A stretch of 64,000 nucleotides of DNA from Catellatospora coxensis (GCF_016862635.1 NZ_BONI01000008.1:62001-126000), one strand, 5' to 3'; counted from the stretch's first letter, positions 53,039 to 63,078 are shown. Numbers and translations are program-made. The notes: generated from the letters alone by a model not told the origin.

Positions 53039-54256
53039 GTGACGGAGGAATTCTTCATCGCGTTCGGTGACGAGCCCGAACCGCGCAGGGCGCGCCGCCC
53101 GGCCGGCGGACGCGGGCCGCGCAAGCGCCGAAGGCGCCGCCGCAATCGCGCCGTGCTGGCCGTGATGCTCACCCTGTTCCTGCTCGCCGGCGCCGGAGGC
53201 GCGCTGTATCTGGGCTACGACAGGATCAAGGGCTGGTTCGGCACACCGGACTACACCTCCGCCGACGGCACCGCCGAGGTGACCCTGGAGATCCCGGAGA
53301 AGGCCACCGGGGTGCAGATGGCCAAGGTGCTGAAGGCCAAGGACGTGATCGCCAGCGAGCAGGCGTTCCTCGACGCGTGGGACAAGAATCCGAAGGCTGC
53401 GACGATCCAGGCGGGGCACTACCGGCTGCGGTTGCGGCTCAGCGCCGCCGACGCGATCACGATGCTGCTCGACCCGGCCCGGCGCATCGTCAAGGGTGTC
53501 ACCGTCCGCGAGGGGATGTCCTCGTTCGGCATCTACCGGCTGCTGGCGGAGAAGCTGGGCATCCCCGAGGCGGACTTCAAGGCCGCAGGCGCGGATCCGG
53601 TGAAGCTGGGTGTCCCGGAGTCGTGGTTCGACCGCGACGGCAGGAAGGTCACGAAGTCGGTCGAGGGCTTCCTGTTCCCGGACACGTACGAGTTCCCGCC
53701 GGACGTCACCGCCCGGTCCGCGCTGGAGACGATGGTGCGCCGGTTCCTTGCCGTCACCGGCGAGCTGAAGTTCGCCGAGTCGGTGCGCGGCGGGCTGAAG
53801 GTCGCCCCGTACGAGATGCTGATCGTCGCCTCGCTGGCCCAGGCGGAGTCGGGCACCGCGGCCGACCTGCCGAAGGTGGCCCGGGTCGCCTACAACCGCA
53901 TCTTCCAGCCGAAGGCGGGTGTCTGCACCTGCCTGGAGTTCGACGTGACCATCAACTACTGGCGCGAGCTGAAGGGGCTGCCGATCAAGGCCTCGGGGGA
54001 CATGACCGGGGCGGAGCAGAACGACAAGAAGAACCCGTACAACCACAACGTGCTGCTGCTGCCCACGCCGATCAACAACCCCGGCCGGGCGGCGCTGGCG
54101 GGCGCGGCGAAACCGGCGAAGGGCGGCTGGTACTTCTTCGTCGCGATCGACAAGAAGGGCAACTCGGCCTTCTCCACGAACTACGAGCAGTTCTGCCGGG
54201 ACAACGAGCTCGCCGTGCGCAACAAGGTGCTGCCCCGCAACTCCTGCCGCAACTGA
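53039..54256 (+). CDS. Endolytic murein transglycosylase MltG, copy 3
   Basis: 405 residues. Arg-rich cytoplasmic tail (RKRRRRRRNRAVL, about 27-40), membrane helix (LAVMLTLFLLAGAGGALYLG), YceG domain with VASLAQAESGTAADLPKVAR and PTPINNPGRAALAGA. It is the most divergent copy (Ser for Ala after the catalytic Glu; CTCLEFDVTINYW), but no key residue seems lost. GTG 53039 is set by GGGGAGG 8 bp upstream; the longer frame overlapping aroE lacks a site. A terminator follows. Confidence 0.92.
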   Translation: MTEEFFIAFGDEPEPRRARRPAGGRGPRKRRRRRRNRAVLAVMLTLFLLAGAGGALYLGYDRIKGWFGTPDYTSADGTAEVTLEIPEKATGVQMAKVLKAKDVIASEQAFLDAWDKNPKAATIQAGHYRLRLRLSAADAITMLLDPARRIVKGVTVREGMSSFGIYRLLAEKLGIPEADFKAAGADPVKLGVPESWFDRDGRKVTKSVEGFLFPDTYEFPPDVTARSALETMVRRFLAVTGELKFAESVRGGLKVAPYEMLIVASLAQAESGTAADLPKVARVAYNRIFQPKAGVCTCLEFDVTINYWRELKGLPIKASGDMTGAEQNDKKNPYNHNVLLLPTPINNPGRAALAGAAKPAKGGWYFFVAIDKKGNSAFSTNYEQFCRDNELAVRNKVLPRNSCRN

Positions 54257-54267
54257 GCAGGGCCGGT

Positions 54268-54305
54268 GCGGTGACATCGCGCCGAATTCGCCCCGATGTC
54301 ACCGC
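54268..54305 (+). terminator. Terminator after MltG copy 3
   Basis: GCGGTGACATCG (54268-54279) pairs exactly with CGATGTCACCGC (54294-54305) around 14 nt, 11 bp after the stop. Confidence 0.75.
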
Positions 54306-54371
54306 GCCGTCGATCACCGGCCGCCCGCGACCGCTGGACTCCTCCGCGAAGCACTCATGGAGGAGCAGACG

Positions 54372-55490
54372 ATGGACCGACGTGACCTTTTCATCGCCGG
54401 GGCGCTGGGCGCCGCGGTGGCGACCCCCGCCCTGATCGGCGTGCCCGCGTGGGCGTCCGGCGAGGACCGCGACAATGAGCCGGTGCGTGCTCACGATCGC
54501 GACCGGACGCTGGTGGTCGGCCACCGGGGCGCCAGCGGCTACCGGCCCGAGCACACCCTCGCGTCGTACGAGCTGGCGGCCCGGATGGGCGCGGACTTCA
54601 TCGAGCCCGACCTGGTCAGCACCCTCGACGGGGTGCTGGTGGCTCGGCACGAGAACGAGATCTCCGGCACCACCGACGTGGCCGCGCGACCCGAGTTCAC
54701 CACCCGCCGGGTCACCAAGACGATCGACGGCGTGGCGGTGACCGGCTGGTTCACCGAGGACTTCACCCTCGCCGAGCTGAAGACGCTGCGCGCGGTGGAG
54801 CGGCTGCCCGCGGTGCGCCAGCGCAACATGGTCTACAACGGCCTGTTCGAGGTGCCGACCTTCACCGAGGTGCTGGAGCTGCGCGAGCGGCTGTCCAAGG
54901 AGCTGCGCCGGGAGATCGGCGTCTACCCGGAGACCAAGCACCCGACGTACTTCCAGGACGCCGGGCTGCCGCTGGAGCGGCCGCTGGTGGCGGCGCTGCG
55001 CCGGTTCGGCCTGGACCGCCGGGACGCGCCGGTGTTCGTGCAGTCCTTCGAGGCGGCGAACCTGCGCGAACTGCGCTCGGCTCACCGTCTCAAGGCCCCG
55101 CTGGTGTTCCTGGCCGGGGCGGGCAGCCCGTTCAACGACCCGCGCTCGTACGCCGAGTACCTGAGCCCGGCGGGTCTGCGCGAGCTGGCCGGTGTGATCA
55201 ACGGGATCGGGCCGGAGAAGGGCCTGGTCATCCCGCGGGCGGCCGACGGCTCGCTGGCCACGCCGACGTCGCTGGTCGCCGACGCGCACCGGCAGGGCCT
55301 GAAGGTGCACCCGTACACCTTCCGCGCGGAGAACCAGTTCCTGCCGGTGAACCTGCGCAACGGCGCGGTGCCCGCCGAGTACGGCCGGATCCTCGACGAG
55401 CTGGCGGCGTACCTGGCCGCGGGTGTGGACGGCTTCTTCACCGACAACCCGGACCTGGGCGTGCTGGCCCGCGCGCTGCACCGGGCCTGA
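54372..55490 (+). CDS. Secreted glycerophosphodiester phosphodiesterase
   Basis: 372 residues. The N-terminus RRDLFIAGALGAAVATPAL has a twin-arginine-like start and a hydrophobic core, so export (probably Tat) is expected, with cleavage near AWASG. The GDPD barrel has the signature VVGHRGASGYRPEHTLASYE, the metal-binding FIEPDLVSTLDG and later HPYTFRAEN. It hydrolyses deacylated phospholipids to glycerol-3-phosphate and alcohol. ATG 54372 is set by GGAGGAG about 9 bp upstream; an in-frame ATG at 54357 lacks a site and would bury the RR motif. Confidence 0.92.
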   Translation: MDRRDLFIAGALGAAVATPALIGVPAWASGEDRDNEPVRAHDRDRTLVVGHRGASGYRPEHTLASYELAARMGADFIEPDLVSTLDGVLVARHENEISGTTDVAARPEFTTRRVTKTIDGVAVTGWFTEDFTLAELKTLRAVERLPAVRQRNMVYNGLFEVPTFTEVLELRERLSKELRREIGVYPETKHPTYFQDAGLPLERPLVAALRRFGLDRRDAPVFVQSFEAANLRELRSAHRLKAPLVFLAGAGSPFNDPRSYAEYLSPAGLRELAGVINGIGPEKGLVIPRAADGSLATPTSLVADAHRQGLKVHPYTFRAENQFLPVNLRNGAVPAEYGRILDELAAYLAAGVDGFFTDNPDLGVLARALHRA

Positions 55491-55633
55491 GCGGCGGCGC
55501 ACGGCCACCGGACCGGCGAGCGCCGCGGTGGCCGTGCGCATCTTAGCGATATCAGCGTGTTTAGTCCCTAATATCCGATTTTTCCCGATACCCTGGCGCG
55601 GTTGTCGTTGCCGAAGCCGATCGGGAGTCGAGG

Positions 55634-57715
55634 ATGAGCGCGCGCAAGGTCGCCATGGCCGGTGAGGTGGCGCTCGCCATCGTGGTGATCGCGGTCGCCG
55701 GGCTGCTGTCGTTCGTGAGCCCGGCGAGCCCGGCCGTGGTGGCGTCGATCCCGCCGCTGGCCCCGGAGATCAGCGAGCCGTCCACGGACGGCCAGCTGCT
55801 CAACGGGGCCGACGTGCACATGGAGGCGCAGCCGTTCGCCGACGCGGACGTGCGCGACGAGCACGCCTGCAGCGACTGGGAGATCTGGTCGGCCGCGCCC
55901 GACCCGGTCGAGCGGGTGTGGGCCGCCGAGTGCGTGCACGGCGCGTCGCGACTGCACACCCACCTGGGCAACGGTAAGTTCACCGGCTCGCTGGCCGGGG
56001 CGGCCGAGCTGCCGCCGGGCCGCGCGTTCGAGGTGCGCGCCCGCTTCCGGTCGTCCTCGGCGGACCCGGGCACGCAGTGGAGCCCGTACTCGGTCCGCCC
56101 GTTCCGCACCGACGTGCAGCTCGAACCGCTGCCCGGCGCGCCGCAGTGGCGCACCATGCAGGACGGCTACGTGGTGGAGGAGGTCGCGTCCGGGTTCGCG
56201 CTGCCGGTCGGCATCGCCATGGCGGCCACCCCGCCCGCCACGCCCGACGCCCCGCGCTTCTACGTCAACGAGCTCTACGGCCAGATCAAGGTGGTCCGCG
56301 GCGACTTCAGCGTCGCGACGTACGCCAAGGATCTGCTGAACTTCGACCCGACCGACAAGTTCCCCGGCGACGGCGAGCTGGGCCTCGGCGGCATCACGGT
56401 CGAGCCGCAGACCGGCGACCTGTTCGCCGCGATGGTCTACCGGACGGGCGGCAAGCTCTACCCGAAGGTGGTCCGGCTGACCAGCTCCGAGGACGGGATG
56501 AGCGCGACCAAGGTCACCACGGTGCTGGACATGAAGGGCGAGGACATGGTGGCCTCGCACCAGATCTCCAACCTCACCATCGGCCCGGACGGCAAGCTGT
56601 ACGTGCACGTCGCGGACGCGTTCGAGCCGAAGACGGCCCGGGACAAGGACTCCTTCCGCGGCAAGGTGCTGCGGGTGAACCTGGACGGCAGCGCCCCCGC
56701 CGACAACCCGTTCTACAAGGCCGGCGGCGGCGACAAAGCCAGGGACTACGTCTACGCCCTGGGCCTGCGCAACCCGTTCGGCGGCGCGTGGCGGGCCGCC
56801 GACGGGCAGCACTACTCGGTGGAGAACGGACCCTCGGTGGACCGGTTCGCCCGGGTCACCCGGGGCGCGGACTTCGAGTGGTACGTCGGCGACAGCGCGA
56901 TGAAGAAGAAGGCGCTCTACAACTGGACCGTGGCGCACGCGCCGGTCGGGGTGACCTTCGTACAGGAGGAGAACAACCAGGGGGCGGGCTTCCCGAAGGA
57001 GCTGTACGGCAACGCGTACATCTCCGAGAGCGGCCCCACCTACGCCACCGGCCCGCAGGTGCGCGGCAAGCGCATCGTGATGTTCGCCTTCGACGACAAG
57101 GGCAAGGTCACCGGTCCGAAGACCCTGGTGGAGTACAACGGCAACGGCAAGTCGACCATCGCCGGCCTCGCCGCCGGGTCGGACGGGCTGTACTTCAGCG
57201 CGCTCTACCCCGACGACGCCAAGCTCGGCCCGTACGCGCCGAAGGCGAAGCTCTACCGGGTGCGGTACGCCGAGCAGGCCGGCGCGGCGCCCAAGAACGC
57301 CACGGTGGACAAGAAGCTGTGCACCGACGACGAGTTGAAGATCACCGCGGCGCCCGCGAAGACGACCGTCGCCCGCAAGACCTCGCTCACCATCGGCCTG
57401 AAGGTGCAGAACACGTCGAAGCGCTCCTGCCTGCGCGACGTCGGCGCCGATCTGCAGGAGCTGCAGCTGCTACGCGACGGGGAGAAGCTCTGGTCGTCCG
57501 ACGACTGCGGGCCGCTGCGCGGCAGCCAGGTGGTCCGCCTCGGGCCGGGCCAGTCGCGCAGCTACAGCGCGACCTGGAACGGCAAGGCCAGCAACACGTG
57601 CGAGAAGAAGGGCCGCCGGGTGCCGGCCGGGGCGTCGCCCGCCGCGGGGGTGTACGAGATCGTCGCCCGCGTCGGCAGCGACCGCAGCGAACCCGTGACG
57701 ATCACGCTGAAGTGA
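55634..57715 (+). CDS. Exported glucose/sorbosone dehydrogenase-like beta-propeller protein
   Basis: 693 residues. A hydrophobic N-terminal segment (VALAIVVIAVAGLLSFVSPA) serves as signal or anchor. A fibronectin-like region (about 40-165, with two cysteines) precedes the beta-propeller of the GSDH/PQQ sugar dehydrogenase type (about 175-545, containing GLGGITVEPQTGDLF and ALGLRNPFGGAW). A C-terminal beta domain (about 555-693) has several cysteines. Redox activity is not assured because typical PQQ-binding residues cannot be confirmed by eye. The 143-bp upstream gap is locally AT-rich (55540-55590), a likely promoter. Confidence 0.82.
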   Translation: MSARKVAMAGEVALAIVVIAVAGLLSFVSPASPAVVASIPPLAPEISEPSTDGQLLNGADVHMEAQPFADADVRDEHACSDWEIWSAAPDPVERVWAAECVHGASRLHTHLGNGKFTGSLAGAAELPPGRAFEVRARFRSSSADPGTQWSPYSVRPFRTDVQLEPLPGAPQWRTMQDGYVVEEVASGFALPVGIAMAATPPATPDAPRFYVNELYGQIKVVRGDFSVATYAKDLLNFDPTDKFPGDGELGLGGITVEPQTGDLFAAMVYRTGGKLYPKVVRLTSSEDGMSATKVTTVLDMKGEDMVASHQISNLTIGPDGKLYVHVADAFEPKTARDKDSFRGKVLRVNLDGSAPADNPFYKAGGGDKARDYVYALGLRNPFGGAWRAADGQHYSVENGPSVDRFARVTRGADFEWYVGDSAMKKKALYNWTVAHAPVGVTFVQEENNQGAGFPKELYGNAYISESGPTYATGPQVRGKRIVMFAFDDKGKVTGPKTLVEYNGNGKSTIAGLAAGSDGLYFSALYPDDAKLGPYAPKAKLYRVRYAEQAGAAPKNATVDKKLCTDDELKITAAPAKTTVARKTSLTIGLKVQNTSKRSCLRDVGADLQELQLLRDGEKLWSSDDCGPLRGSQVVRLGPGQSRSYSATWNGKASNTCEKKGRRVPAGASPAAGVYEIVARVGSDRSEPVTITLK

Positions 57716-57830
57716 CCCGGCCCGCCTGGTGGGACTGGACCCGACCAGCTCACGTGACCTACGTCCCGTCTGGTGACACCGGCGGGGCGTGGCGGGCAGG
57801 CGGCCCGGCCGCCGTGACAGACTGGTGATC

Positions 57831-59009
57831 GTGTTGCGTTGGCTGACCGCAGGGGAGTCGCACGGGCAGGCGCTGGTCGCCGTGCTCGACGGCGTGCCCG
57901 CCGGAATCGAGATCACCAGTGACGAGATCGGCCACGAGCTGGCCCGCCGCCGCCTCGGCTACGGCCGCGGCGCGCGCATGGCCTTCGAGCGCGACGTGGT
58001 GACGATCCTCGGCGGCGTGCGCCACGGGCGCACCCTGGGCAGCCCGGTCGCGATCCAGGTCGGCAACTCCGAGTGGCCCAAGTGGCAGACCGTCATGTCG
58101 GCCGACCCGGTCGACCCGGACCTGCTGGCCGCGCAGGCCCGCAACGCGCCGCTGACCCGCCCCCGGCCCGGCCACGCCGACCTCGCCGGCATGCAGAAGT
58201 ACGGCCACGACGACGCCCGGCCGATCCTGGAGCGCGCCAGCGCCCGGGAGACCGCCGCCCGCGTCGCCGTCGGCACCGTCGCCAAGGCCCTGATCAAGCA
58301 GGCGCTGGGCATGGACGTGCTGTCCCACGTGGTCGAGCTCGGCTCCGTGGTCGCCAAGTCCGGCCTGGTGCCGGTGCCCGGCGACACCGAGCGCATCGAC
58401 GCCGACCCGCTGCGCTGCCTGGACCCGCAGGCCAGCGAGCGCATGGTCGCCGAGGTCGACGCGGCCAAGCGCGACGCCGACACCCTCGGCGGCATCGTCG
58501 AGGTGCTGGTCTACGGCGTGCCGCCGGGCCTGGGCACGCACACCCAGTGGGACCGCAAGCTCGACGCCCGCATCGCCACCGCGCTGATGTCCATTCAGGC
58601 CATCAAGGGTGTCGAGATCGGTGACGCGTTCACCCAGGCCCGCTCGCGCGGTTCGGTGGCGCACGACGAGATCGTGCCGACGCCCGACGGCGTGAAGCGG
58701 GTCACCGACCGGGCCGGCGGCCTGGAAGGCGGCATCACGTCCGGCGAGCCGCTGCGGGTGCGCGCCGCGATGAAGCCGATCTCGTCGCTGAACCGGGCGC
58801 TGTCCACCGTGGACGTCACCACCGGCGAGGTCGCCACCGCCATCAACCAGCGCTCCGACGTGTGCGCGGTGCCCGCGGCGGCGGTCGTCGCCGAGGCGAT
58901 GATGGCGCTGGTGCTGGCCGAGGCGGCGACGGAGAAGTTCGGCGGCGACTCGGTCGCCGAGATCCGCCGCAACGTCGCCGGCTACCTCGACAACCTGCTG
59001 ATCCGCTGA
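57831..59009 (+). CDS. aroC: Chorismate synthase
   Basis: 392 residues, standard length. Converts EPSP to chorismate with reduced FMN. It begins [20 protein letters not shown] (N-terminal signature), with [35 protein letters not shown] and [20 protein letters not shown] 57831 gives the conserved start; GTG 57825 would add two residues. It opens the aroC-aroK-aroB-aroQ cluster, which together with aroE covers five of the shikimate-pathway steps. Confidence 0.96.
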   Translation: MLRWLTAGESHGQALVAVLDGVPAGIEITSDEIGHELARRRLGYGRGARMAFERDVVTILGGVRHGRTLGSPVAIQVGNSEWPKWQTVMSADPVDPDLLAAQARNAPLTRPRPGHADLAGMQKYGHDDARPILERASARETAARVAVGTVAKALIKQALGMDVLSHVVELGSVVAKSGLVPVPGDTERIDADPLRCLDPQASERMVAEVDAAKRDADTLGGIVEVLVYGVPPGLGTHTQWDRKLDARIATALMSIQAIKGVEIGDAFTQARSRGSVAHDEIVPTPDGVKRVTDRAGGLEGGITSGEPLRVRAAMKPISSLNRALSTVDVTTGEVATAINQRSDVCAVPAAAVVAEAMMALVLAEAATEKFGGDSVAEIRRNVAGYLDNLLIR

Positions 59010-59052
59010 CAGACCGCCGGGTCCGCGCCGCGGACCGGGGGAGGGGAACACC

Positions 59053-59559
59053 GTGAGCAAGCCGTTGTGCGTCCTGGTCGGGGCGCCCGGGGCCGGCAAG
59101 TCGACCGTCGGGCAGCTGCTGGCGCAGGCGTACGGGGTGCCGTTCCGCGACACCGACGCCGACGTCGAGGCCACCGCCGGCAAGCCCATCTCGGAGATCT
59201 TCATCGACGAGGGCGAGCCGCACTTCCGGGCCATGGAGACGGCCGCGGTCGCGGCGGCGCTGGCCGAGCACGAGGGCGTGCTGGCGCTGGGCGGCGGCGC
59301 GGTGCTCGCCGAGGACAACCGGGCGCTGCTGGCCGGGCACACCGTGGTCTACCTGAGCGTGGACCTGTCCGACGCGGTGTCGCGGGTCGGGCTGGGCCAG
59401 GGCCGCCCGCTGCTGAACTTCAACCCGCGGGCCACCCTGCGGTTCCTGCTCGACCAGCGGCGGCCGCTGTACGAGCAGGTCGCGACGCACACCGTGGGCA
59501 CCGACGGGCGCACCCCGGAGGAGATCACCGCCGAGCTCGTCGAGCTGCTGAAGGGCTGA
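59053..59559 (+). CDS. aroK: Shikimate kinase
   Basis: 168 residues. P-loop GAPGAGKST, Asp of the shikimate site in FRDTDADVE, Arg in [15 protein letters not shown] (Walker-B-like, GGG) and the lid Arg in GQGRPLL. It phosphorylates shikimate with ATP in the cytoplasm. GTG 59053 follows GGGGGAGGGG. Only 43 bp separate it from aroC and aroB starts right after its stop. Confidence 0.95.
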   Translation: MSKPLCVLVGAPGAGKSTVGQLLAQAYGVPFRDTDADVEATAGKPISEIFIDEGEPHFRAMETAAVAAALAEHEGVLALGGGAVLAEDNRALLAGHTVVYLSVDLSDAVSRVGLGQGRPLLNFNPRATLRFLLDQRRPLYEQVATHTVGTDGRTPEEITAELVELLKG

Positions 59560-59560
59560 C

Positions 59561-60637
59561 ATGTCGGAGCTGACCCGGATCGCCGTGGGCGGCGACCAGC
59601 CGTACGACGTGCTGGTCGGTCCCGGCGTGCTCGCCGAGCTGCCCGCCCTGGTCTCCGGCGCCGACCGGGCCGCGGTGCTGTACGCGCCGCCGGTACGGGC
59701 GTACGCCGAGCAGGCCGCCGCGCACCTCGTCGACGCGCGGATCCAGCCGGTGCTGATCGAGGTGCCCGACGCCGAGGCCGGCAAGTCCATCGCCGTCGCC
59801 GAGCGCTGCTGGGACGAGCTGGGCCGGGCCTCGTTCACCCGCAACGACGTCGTGGTCGGCGTCGGCGGCGGCGCGGTCACCGACCTGGCCGGCTTCGTCG
59901 CCGCCTGCTGGCTGCGCGGGGTGCGCTGGGTGCCCGTCTCCACCAGCATCAACGGCATGGTCGACGCGGCCGTCGGCGGCAAGACCGGGGTGAACACCGC
60001 CGCGGGCAAGAACCTGGTCGGCGCGTTCTACCCGCCCGCCGGGGTGCTCTGCGCCACCGAGGCGCTGGCGACGCTGCCCACCGCGCAGCTGCTGGCGGGC
60101 ATGGCCGAGGTGGTCAAGGGCGGCTTCATCGCCGACCCGGTGATCCTCGACCTGATCGAGCGCGACCCGAAGGCCGCCGTCGACCCGGCCGGCCCGGTGC
60201 TGCGCGAGCTGATCGAACGCAAGATCGCGGTGAAGGCCCGGGTCGTCGGCGAGGACCTGCGCGAATCCGGGCTGCGCGAGATCCTCAACTACGGCCACAC
60301 GCTCGGCCACGCCATCGAGCGCCGCGAGAACTACCGCTGGTCGCACGGGCACGCGGTCAGTGTCGGCCTGGTGTACGCCGCCCGCCTGAGCGTGCTCACC
60401 GGCCGCCTCGACGAGGCCGCCGCCGCCCGCCACGCCGCCATCCTGCGCTCGCTGGACCTGCCGGTGTCCTATCCCGCCGACGCCTGGGACGACCTGCGCG
60501 CCACCATGTCGGTGGACAAGAAGGCCCGCGGCAAGGCGCTGCGCTTCGTGCTGCTCGACGGCATCGCCGAGCCGGTCACCGTGCCCGTCGACGACGAGGC
60601 CCTGCTCGCCGAGGCCTACCTGTCCGTCGCCTCCTGA
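59561..60637 (+). CDS. aroB: 3-dehydroquinate synthase
   Basis: 358 residues. NAD- and zinc-dependent conversion of DAHP to 3-dehydroquinate. Motifs: [20 protein letters not shown] (NAD), [19 protein letters not shown], the metal-ligand [13 protein letters not shown] and [10 protein letters not shown]. The ATG is 1 bp after the aroK stop. Intact and typical in length. Confidence 0.96.
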   Translation: MSELTRIAVGGDQPYDVLVGPGVLAELPALVSGADRAAVLYAPPVRAYAEQAAAHLVDARIQPVLIEVPDAEAGKSIAVAERCWDELGRASFTRNDVVVGVGGGAVTDLAGFVAACWLRGVRWVPVSTSINGMVDAAVGGKTGVNTAAGKNLVGAFYPPAGVLCATEALATLPTAQLLAGMAEVVKGGFIADPVILDLIERDPKAAVDPAGPVLRELIERKIAVKARVVGEDLRESGLREILNYGHTLGHAIERRENYRWSHGHAVSVGLVYAARLSVLTGRLDEAAAARHAAILRSLDLPVSYPADAWDDLRATMSVDKKARGKALRFVLLDGIAEPVTVPVDDEALLAEAYLSVAS

Positions 60638-60648
60638 AGGAGACCGCC

Positions 60649-61083
60649 ATGAAGGTGTACGTGCTCAACGGGGTCAACCTCGGCCGGCTCGGCACCCGCC
60701 AGGTCGACGTGTACGGCGTCACCACGTACGCGACGCTGGTGGAGCTGTGCCAGAAGACGGGCGCCCTGCTCGGCCTGGACGTGGAGTGCCGGCAGACCGA
60801 CCTGGAGGGCGAGCTGGTGGGCTGGCTCCACCAGGCCGCCGACGAAAACGCCGCCGTGGTCCTGAACCCCGGCGCGTGGACCCACTACTCCTACGCCGTC
60901 CGCGACGCCTGCGCCATGCTCAACGCCCCCCTCATCGAGGTCCACATCTCGAACATCCACACCCGCGAGGAGTTCCGCCACCACTCGGTCGTCTCCGCCG
61001 TAGCCACCGGCGTCATCGCCGGCCTAGGCGTCGACGGCTACCGCCTGGCCCTCGAACACCTCTTCCACCGCCTCACCGACTGA
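60649..61083 (+). CDS. aroQ: Type II 3-dehydroquinate dehydratase
   Basis: 144 residues, the usual size. [20 protein letters not shown] carries the catalytic Tyr after Arg, [17 protein letters not shown] and [20 protein letters not shown] hold the substrate-binding Asn, His and Arg. It dehydrates 3-dehydroquinate to 3-dehydroshikimate. AAGGAG lies 8 bp before the ATG, 11 bp after aroB. Last gene of the aro cluster; a family C palindrome follows. Confidence 0.95.
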   Translation: MKVYVLNGVNLGRLGTRQVDVYGVTTYATLVELCQKTGALLGLDVECRQTDLEGELVGWLHQAADENAAVVLNPGAWTHYSYAVRDACAMLNAPLIEVHISNIHTREEFRHHSVVSAVATGVIAGLGVDGYRLALEHLFHRLTD

Positions 61084-61110
61084 CCCCGCTCCCGCCACCC
61101 ACCGAAGCGG

Positions 61111-61179
61111 CGATCTTGCGCGAAGTGTGGGTGCGACACGGGTGAAACGGGCGAAAAGGCAACAGTTCGCGCAAGATCG
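61111..61179. repeat. Family C palindrome, copy 1
   Basis: 18-bp arms (61111-61128 and 61162-61179, core GATCTTGCGCGAA, one mismatch) enclose a 33-nt loop. The loop is strongly similar to that of copy 2 (63631-63663), with GACACG and AAACGGGC in common. It lies between convergent genes ending at 61083 and 61195. Confidence 0.8.
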
Positions 61180-61194
61180 TCGTGATCTTCGGGG

Positions 61195-61845
61195 TCAGCG
61201 CTGGCCGGTGGCTTCGGTGAGGAGTTGGTAGACCTGGGCGCGGCCGGTGACGCGGACCGGGTGGCCGCCCTCGCGGGGGCGGTCGGCGGCGGCGGGCATG
61301 CCGAGGATGGCGGCGGCGGTGACCAGGGACTGGGCGGCGGCGGGGGAGCCGGCGCGGACGGTGAGCTGGCCGGCGTGGGCGTCGACGCCGCCGGTGAGCA
61401 TCGCCATCCGCCACAGGCCGAGCGCCGCCTGCCGCGACTCCGGCAGGGTGGGCGACGCCGCCAGCAGCTGGGTCCGGCTGCGCCAGGCCCCGGTCAGGGC
61501 CCGCACGATCCGGTTGTACGCCCCCGCCGACACCTCCACGCGCAGCCCGTCACGTTCGGTGCGGACCACGTTGGCCCAGGTCAGCGTGGACAACAGGCTG
61601 GCCAGCCGGGCCGCCGCGGCGGGCGAGGAGGTCGACGCGATGGCGGTCGCCGCCGCGGGGCGGTGCCACCCGGACGGGCGCAGCTCCTGCCAGCCGAAAG
61701 CCGCTTCGAGCAGCGGGTACGCCCCCAGCGGGGCCTGGGACAGGGCGCGGTCCAGCGGGGCCATCTCGGCCCGGGAGGTGTCCGCGGGCGCGGTCTCCGC
61801 CGGGGCGGCGAGCGGGGGGAGGTCCGTGAGCAGGGTCGCTGACAT
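61195..61845 (-). CDS. Conserved hypothetical protein, Ala-rich
   Basis: 216 residues, cytoplasmic, no signal peptide or membrane helix. An Ala/Pro-rich N-terminus (about 1-30) precedes a mainly helical region (about 30-216) with LRVEVSAGAYNRIVRALTGA and RVTGRAQVYQLLTEATG near the end. No family is recognised. AGGAGA lies 6-7 bp upstream of the ATG. It starts 23 bp after the stop of the binding-protein gene on the same strand, so both are probably one transcript. Confidence 0.65.
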   Translation of the reverse strand: MSATLLTDLPPLAAPAETAPADTSRAEMAPLDRALSQAPLGAYPLLEAAFGWQELRPSGWHRPAAATAIASTSSPAAAARLASLLSTLTWANVVRTERDGLRVEVSAGAYNRIVRALTGAWRSRTQLLAASPTLPESRQAALGLWRMAMLTGGVDAHAGQLTVRAGSPAAAQSLVTAAAILGMPAAADRPREGGHPVRVTGRAQVYQLLTEATGQR

Positions 61846-61868
61846 GGGACGGTCTCCTCTCAGGCAGG

Positions 61869-63020
61869 TCAGGTGCGGGGGATCTCGCGGTCGGTGACCA
61901 CGGCGCCGTCGGCGACCCGGTAGGCCCAGACCACGATGGCGTTGTCCACGAGCTCACCCTGCGGGGTGAACTGCAGCCGCCCCGTGACGCCGTCGTGGGC
62001 GTACGTGTCCACGAAGGCCTCCATGTCGCGGCGGGTGGTGCGACCGGCCTCGAAGCCGGCCAGGAAGATCGACGCGGCGTCGTACCCCTCCGCGCTGTAG
62101 GTGCCGGCGTCCTTGCCGAATCCGGCGCGGTACTGCGCCGGGAAGTCTCGTGCCGCGCGCTCGGGCGGCAGGCAGGCGCAGGTGATGACGGCCCCCTCGG
62201 CGGCGCGCACCCCCGCGGCGCGGATGAAGCCCGCGTCCTTGACCCCGTCGCCGCCCACGAACGTGGCGGTCAGCCCCGCATCGCGCATCGCCTTGAGCAG
62301 GGCCCCGCCGCTGGCGTAGTAGCCGCCGTAGAAGACGACGTCGGCTCCGGCGGAGCGGATCTGGCTGACCACCGAGGAGAAGTCGACCTGGCGGGGCGGC
62401 ACCGCGGCCCGCTGCACCACCTTGCCGGACAGCGTCGCGGCGACCTCGTCGGCCAGGCCGCGGCCGTACGCCCCGGTGTCGTCGATGACGAACGCCTTGC
62501 GGGCGTGCAGCACGGTGTCGATGTAGCGGGCGGCCGCCGGGCCCTGCGCGGCGTCGTTGCCGATCACGCGGTGGAACGTCGACCAGCCGCGCTGGCTCAG
62601 GTTGGTGCGGGTGGCCGACGGGCTGACGATGGTGACGCGGCCCTGGTCGAGCAGCGGCAGGGCGGCCGCGGTCTCGCCGGAGAAGGCCGGCCCGACCACA
62701 CCCATGATCTTCGGGTCGGCGACTATCGACTGCGCCAGCGCGGTGGCCTGCTTCGGGTCGCTCTGCGAGTCGAAGTCGTGCAGCGTCACCGGGCAGTCGG
62801 GATGCCGCCCGTTGTACTGCTCGACCGCCAGCGCGGCGCCGAAGCGGATGTTGGTGCCCAGGTCCGCCGAGGCCCCGCTGAGCGGGCCGATGACGGCGAT
62901 CTTCAGCCCGCACGGTCCGGCCGGCGGGGCCGCGGTGCCCGCTGTCGCGTCGCAGCCGGGCGTCGCCGCCAGCGCGAGCAGCGCCAGCGTCGTGACAACC
63001 CGTGCGTACGGCCCTCGCAA
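61869..63020 (-). CDS. Orphan Liv-type ABC transporter substrate-binding protein
   Basis: 383 residues. N-terminal signal peptide with a lipobox-like ALAATPGC (Pro at -2 is unusual). The periplasmic-binding fold type 1 (LKIAVIGPLSGASADLGTNI, GVVGPAFSGETAAALPLLDQ, VISPSATRTNLS-like IVSPSATRTNL, AFVIDDTGAYGRGLADEV) fits leucine/branched-chain amino acid-binding proteins. No ATPase or permease gene is beside it, so it serves a distant transporter or a sensing role. The start is TTG 63020, set by GAGGAGG about 7 bp upstream; an upstream extension has no site. Confidence 0.85.
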   Translation of the reverse strand: MRGPYARVVTTLALLALAATPGCDATAGTAAPPAGPCGLKIAVIGPLSGASADLGTNIRFGAALAVEQYNGRHPDCPVTLHDFDSQSDPKQATALAQSIVADPKIMGVVGPAFSGETAAALPLLDQGRVTIVSPSATRTNLSQRGWSTFHRVIGNDAAQGPAAARYIDTVLHARKAFVIDDTGAYGRGLADEVAATLSGKVVQRAAVPPRQVDFSSVVSQIRSAGADVVFYGGYYASGGALLKAMRDAGLTATFVGGDGVKDAGFIRAAGVRAAEGAVITCACLPPERAARDFPAQYRAGFGKDAGTYSAEGYDAASIFLAGFEAGRTTRRDMEAFVDTYAHDGVTGRLQFTPQGELVDNAIVVWAYRVADGAVVTDREIPRT

Positions 63021-63078
63021 CAGCCGACCTCCTCGACGTAGGGTGCGCCTATCCTGCCCGGATGAGCGTGAGGATTGC

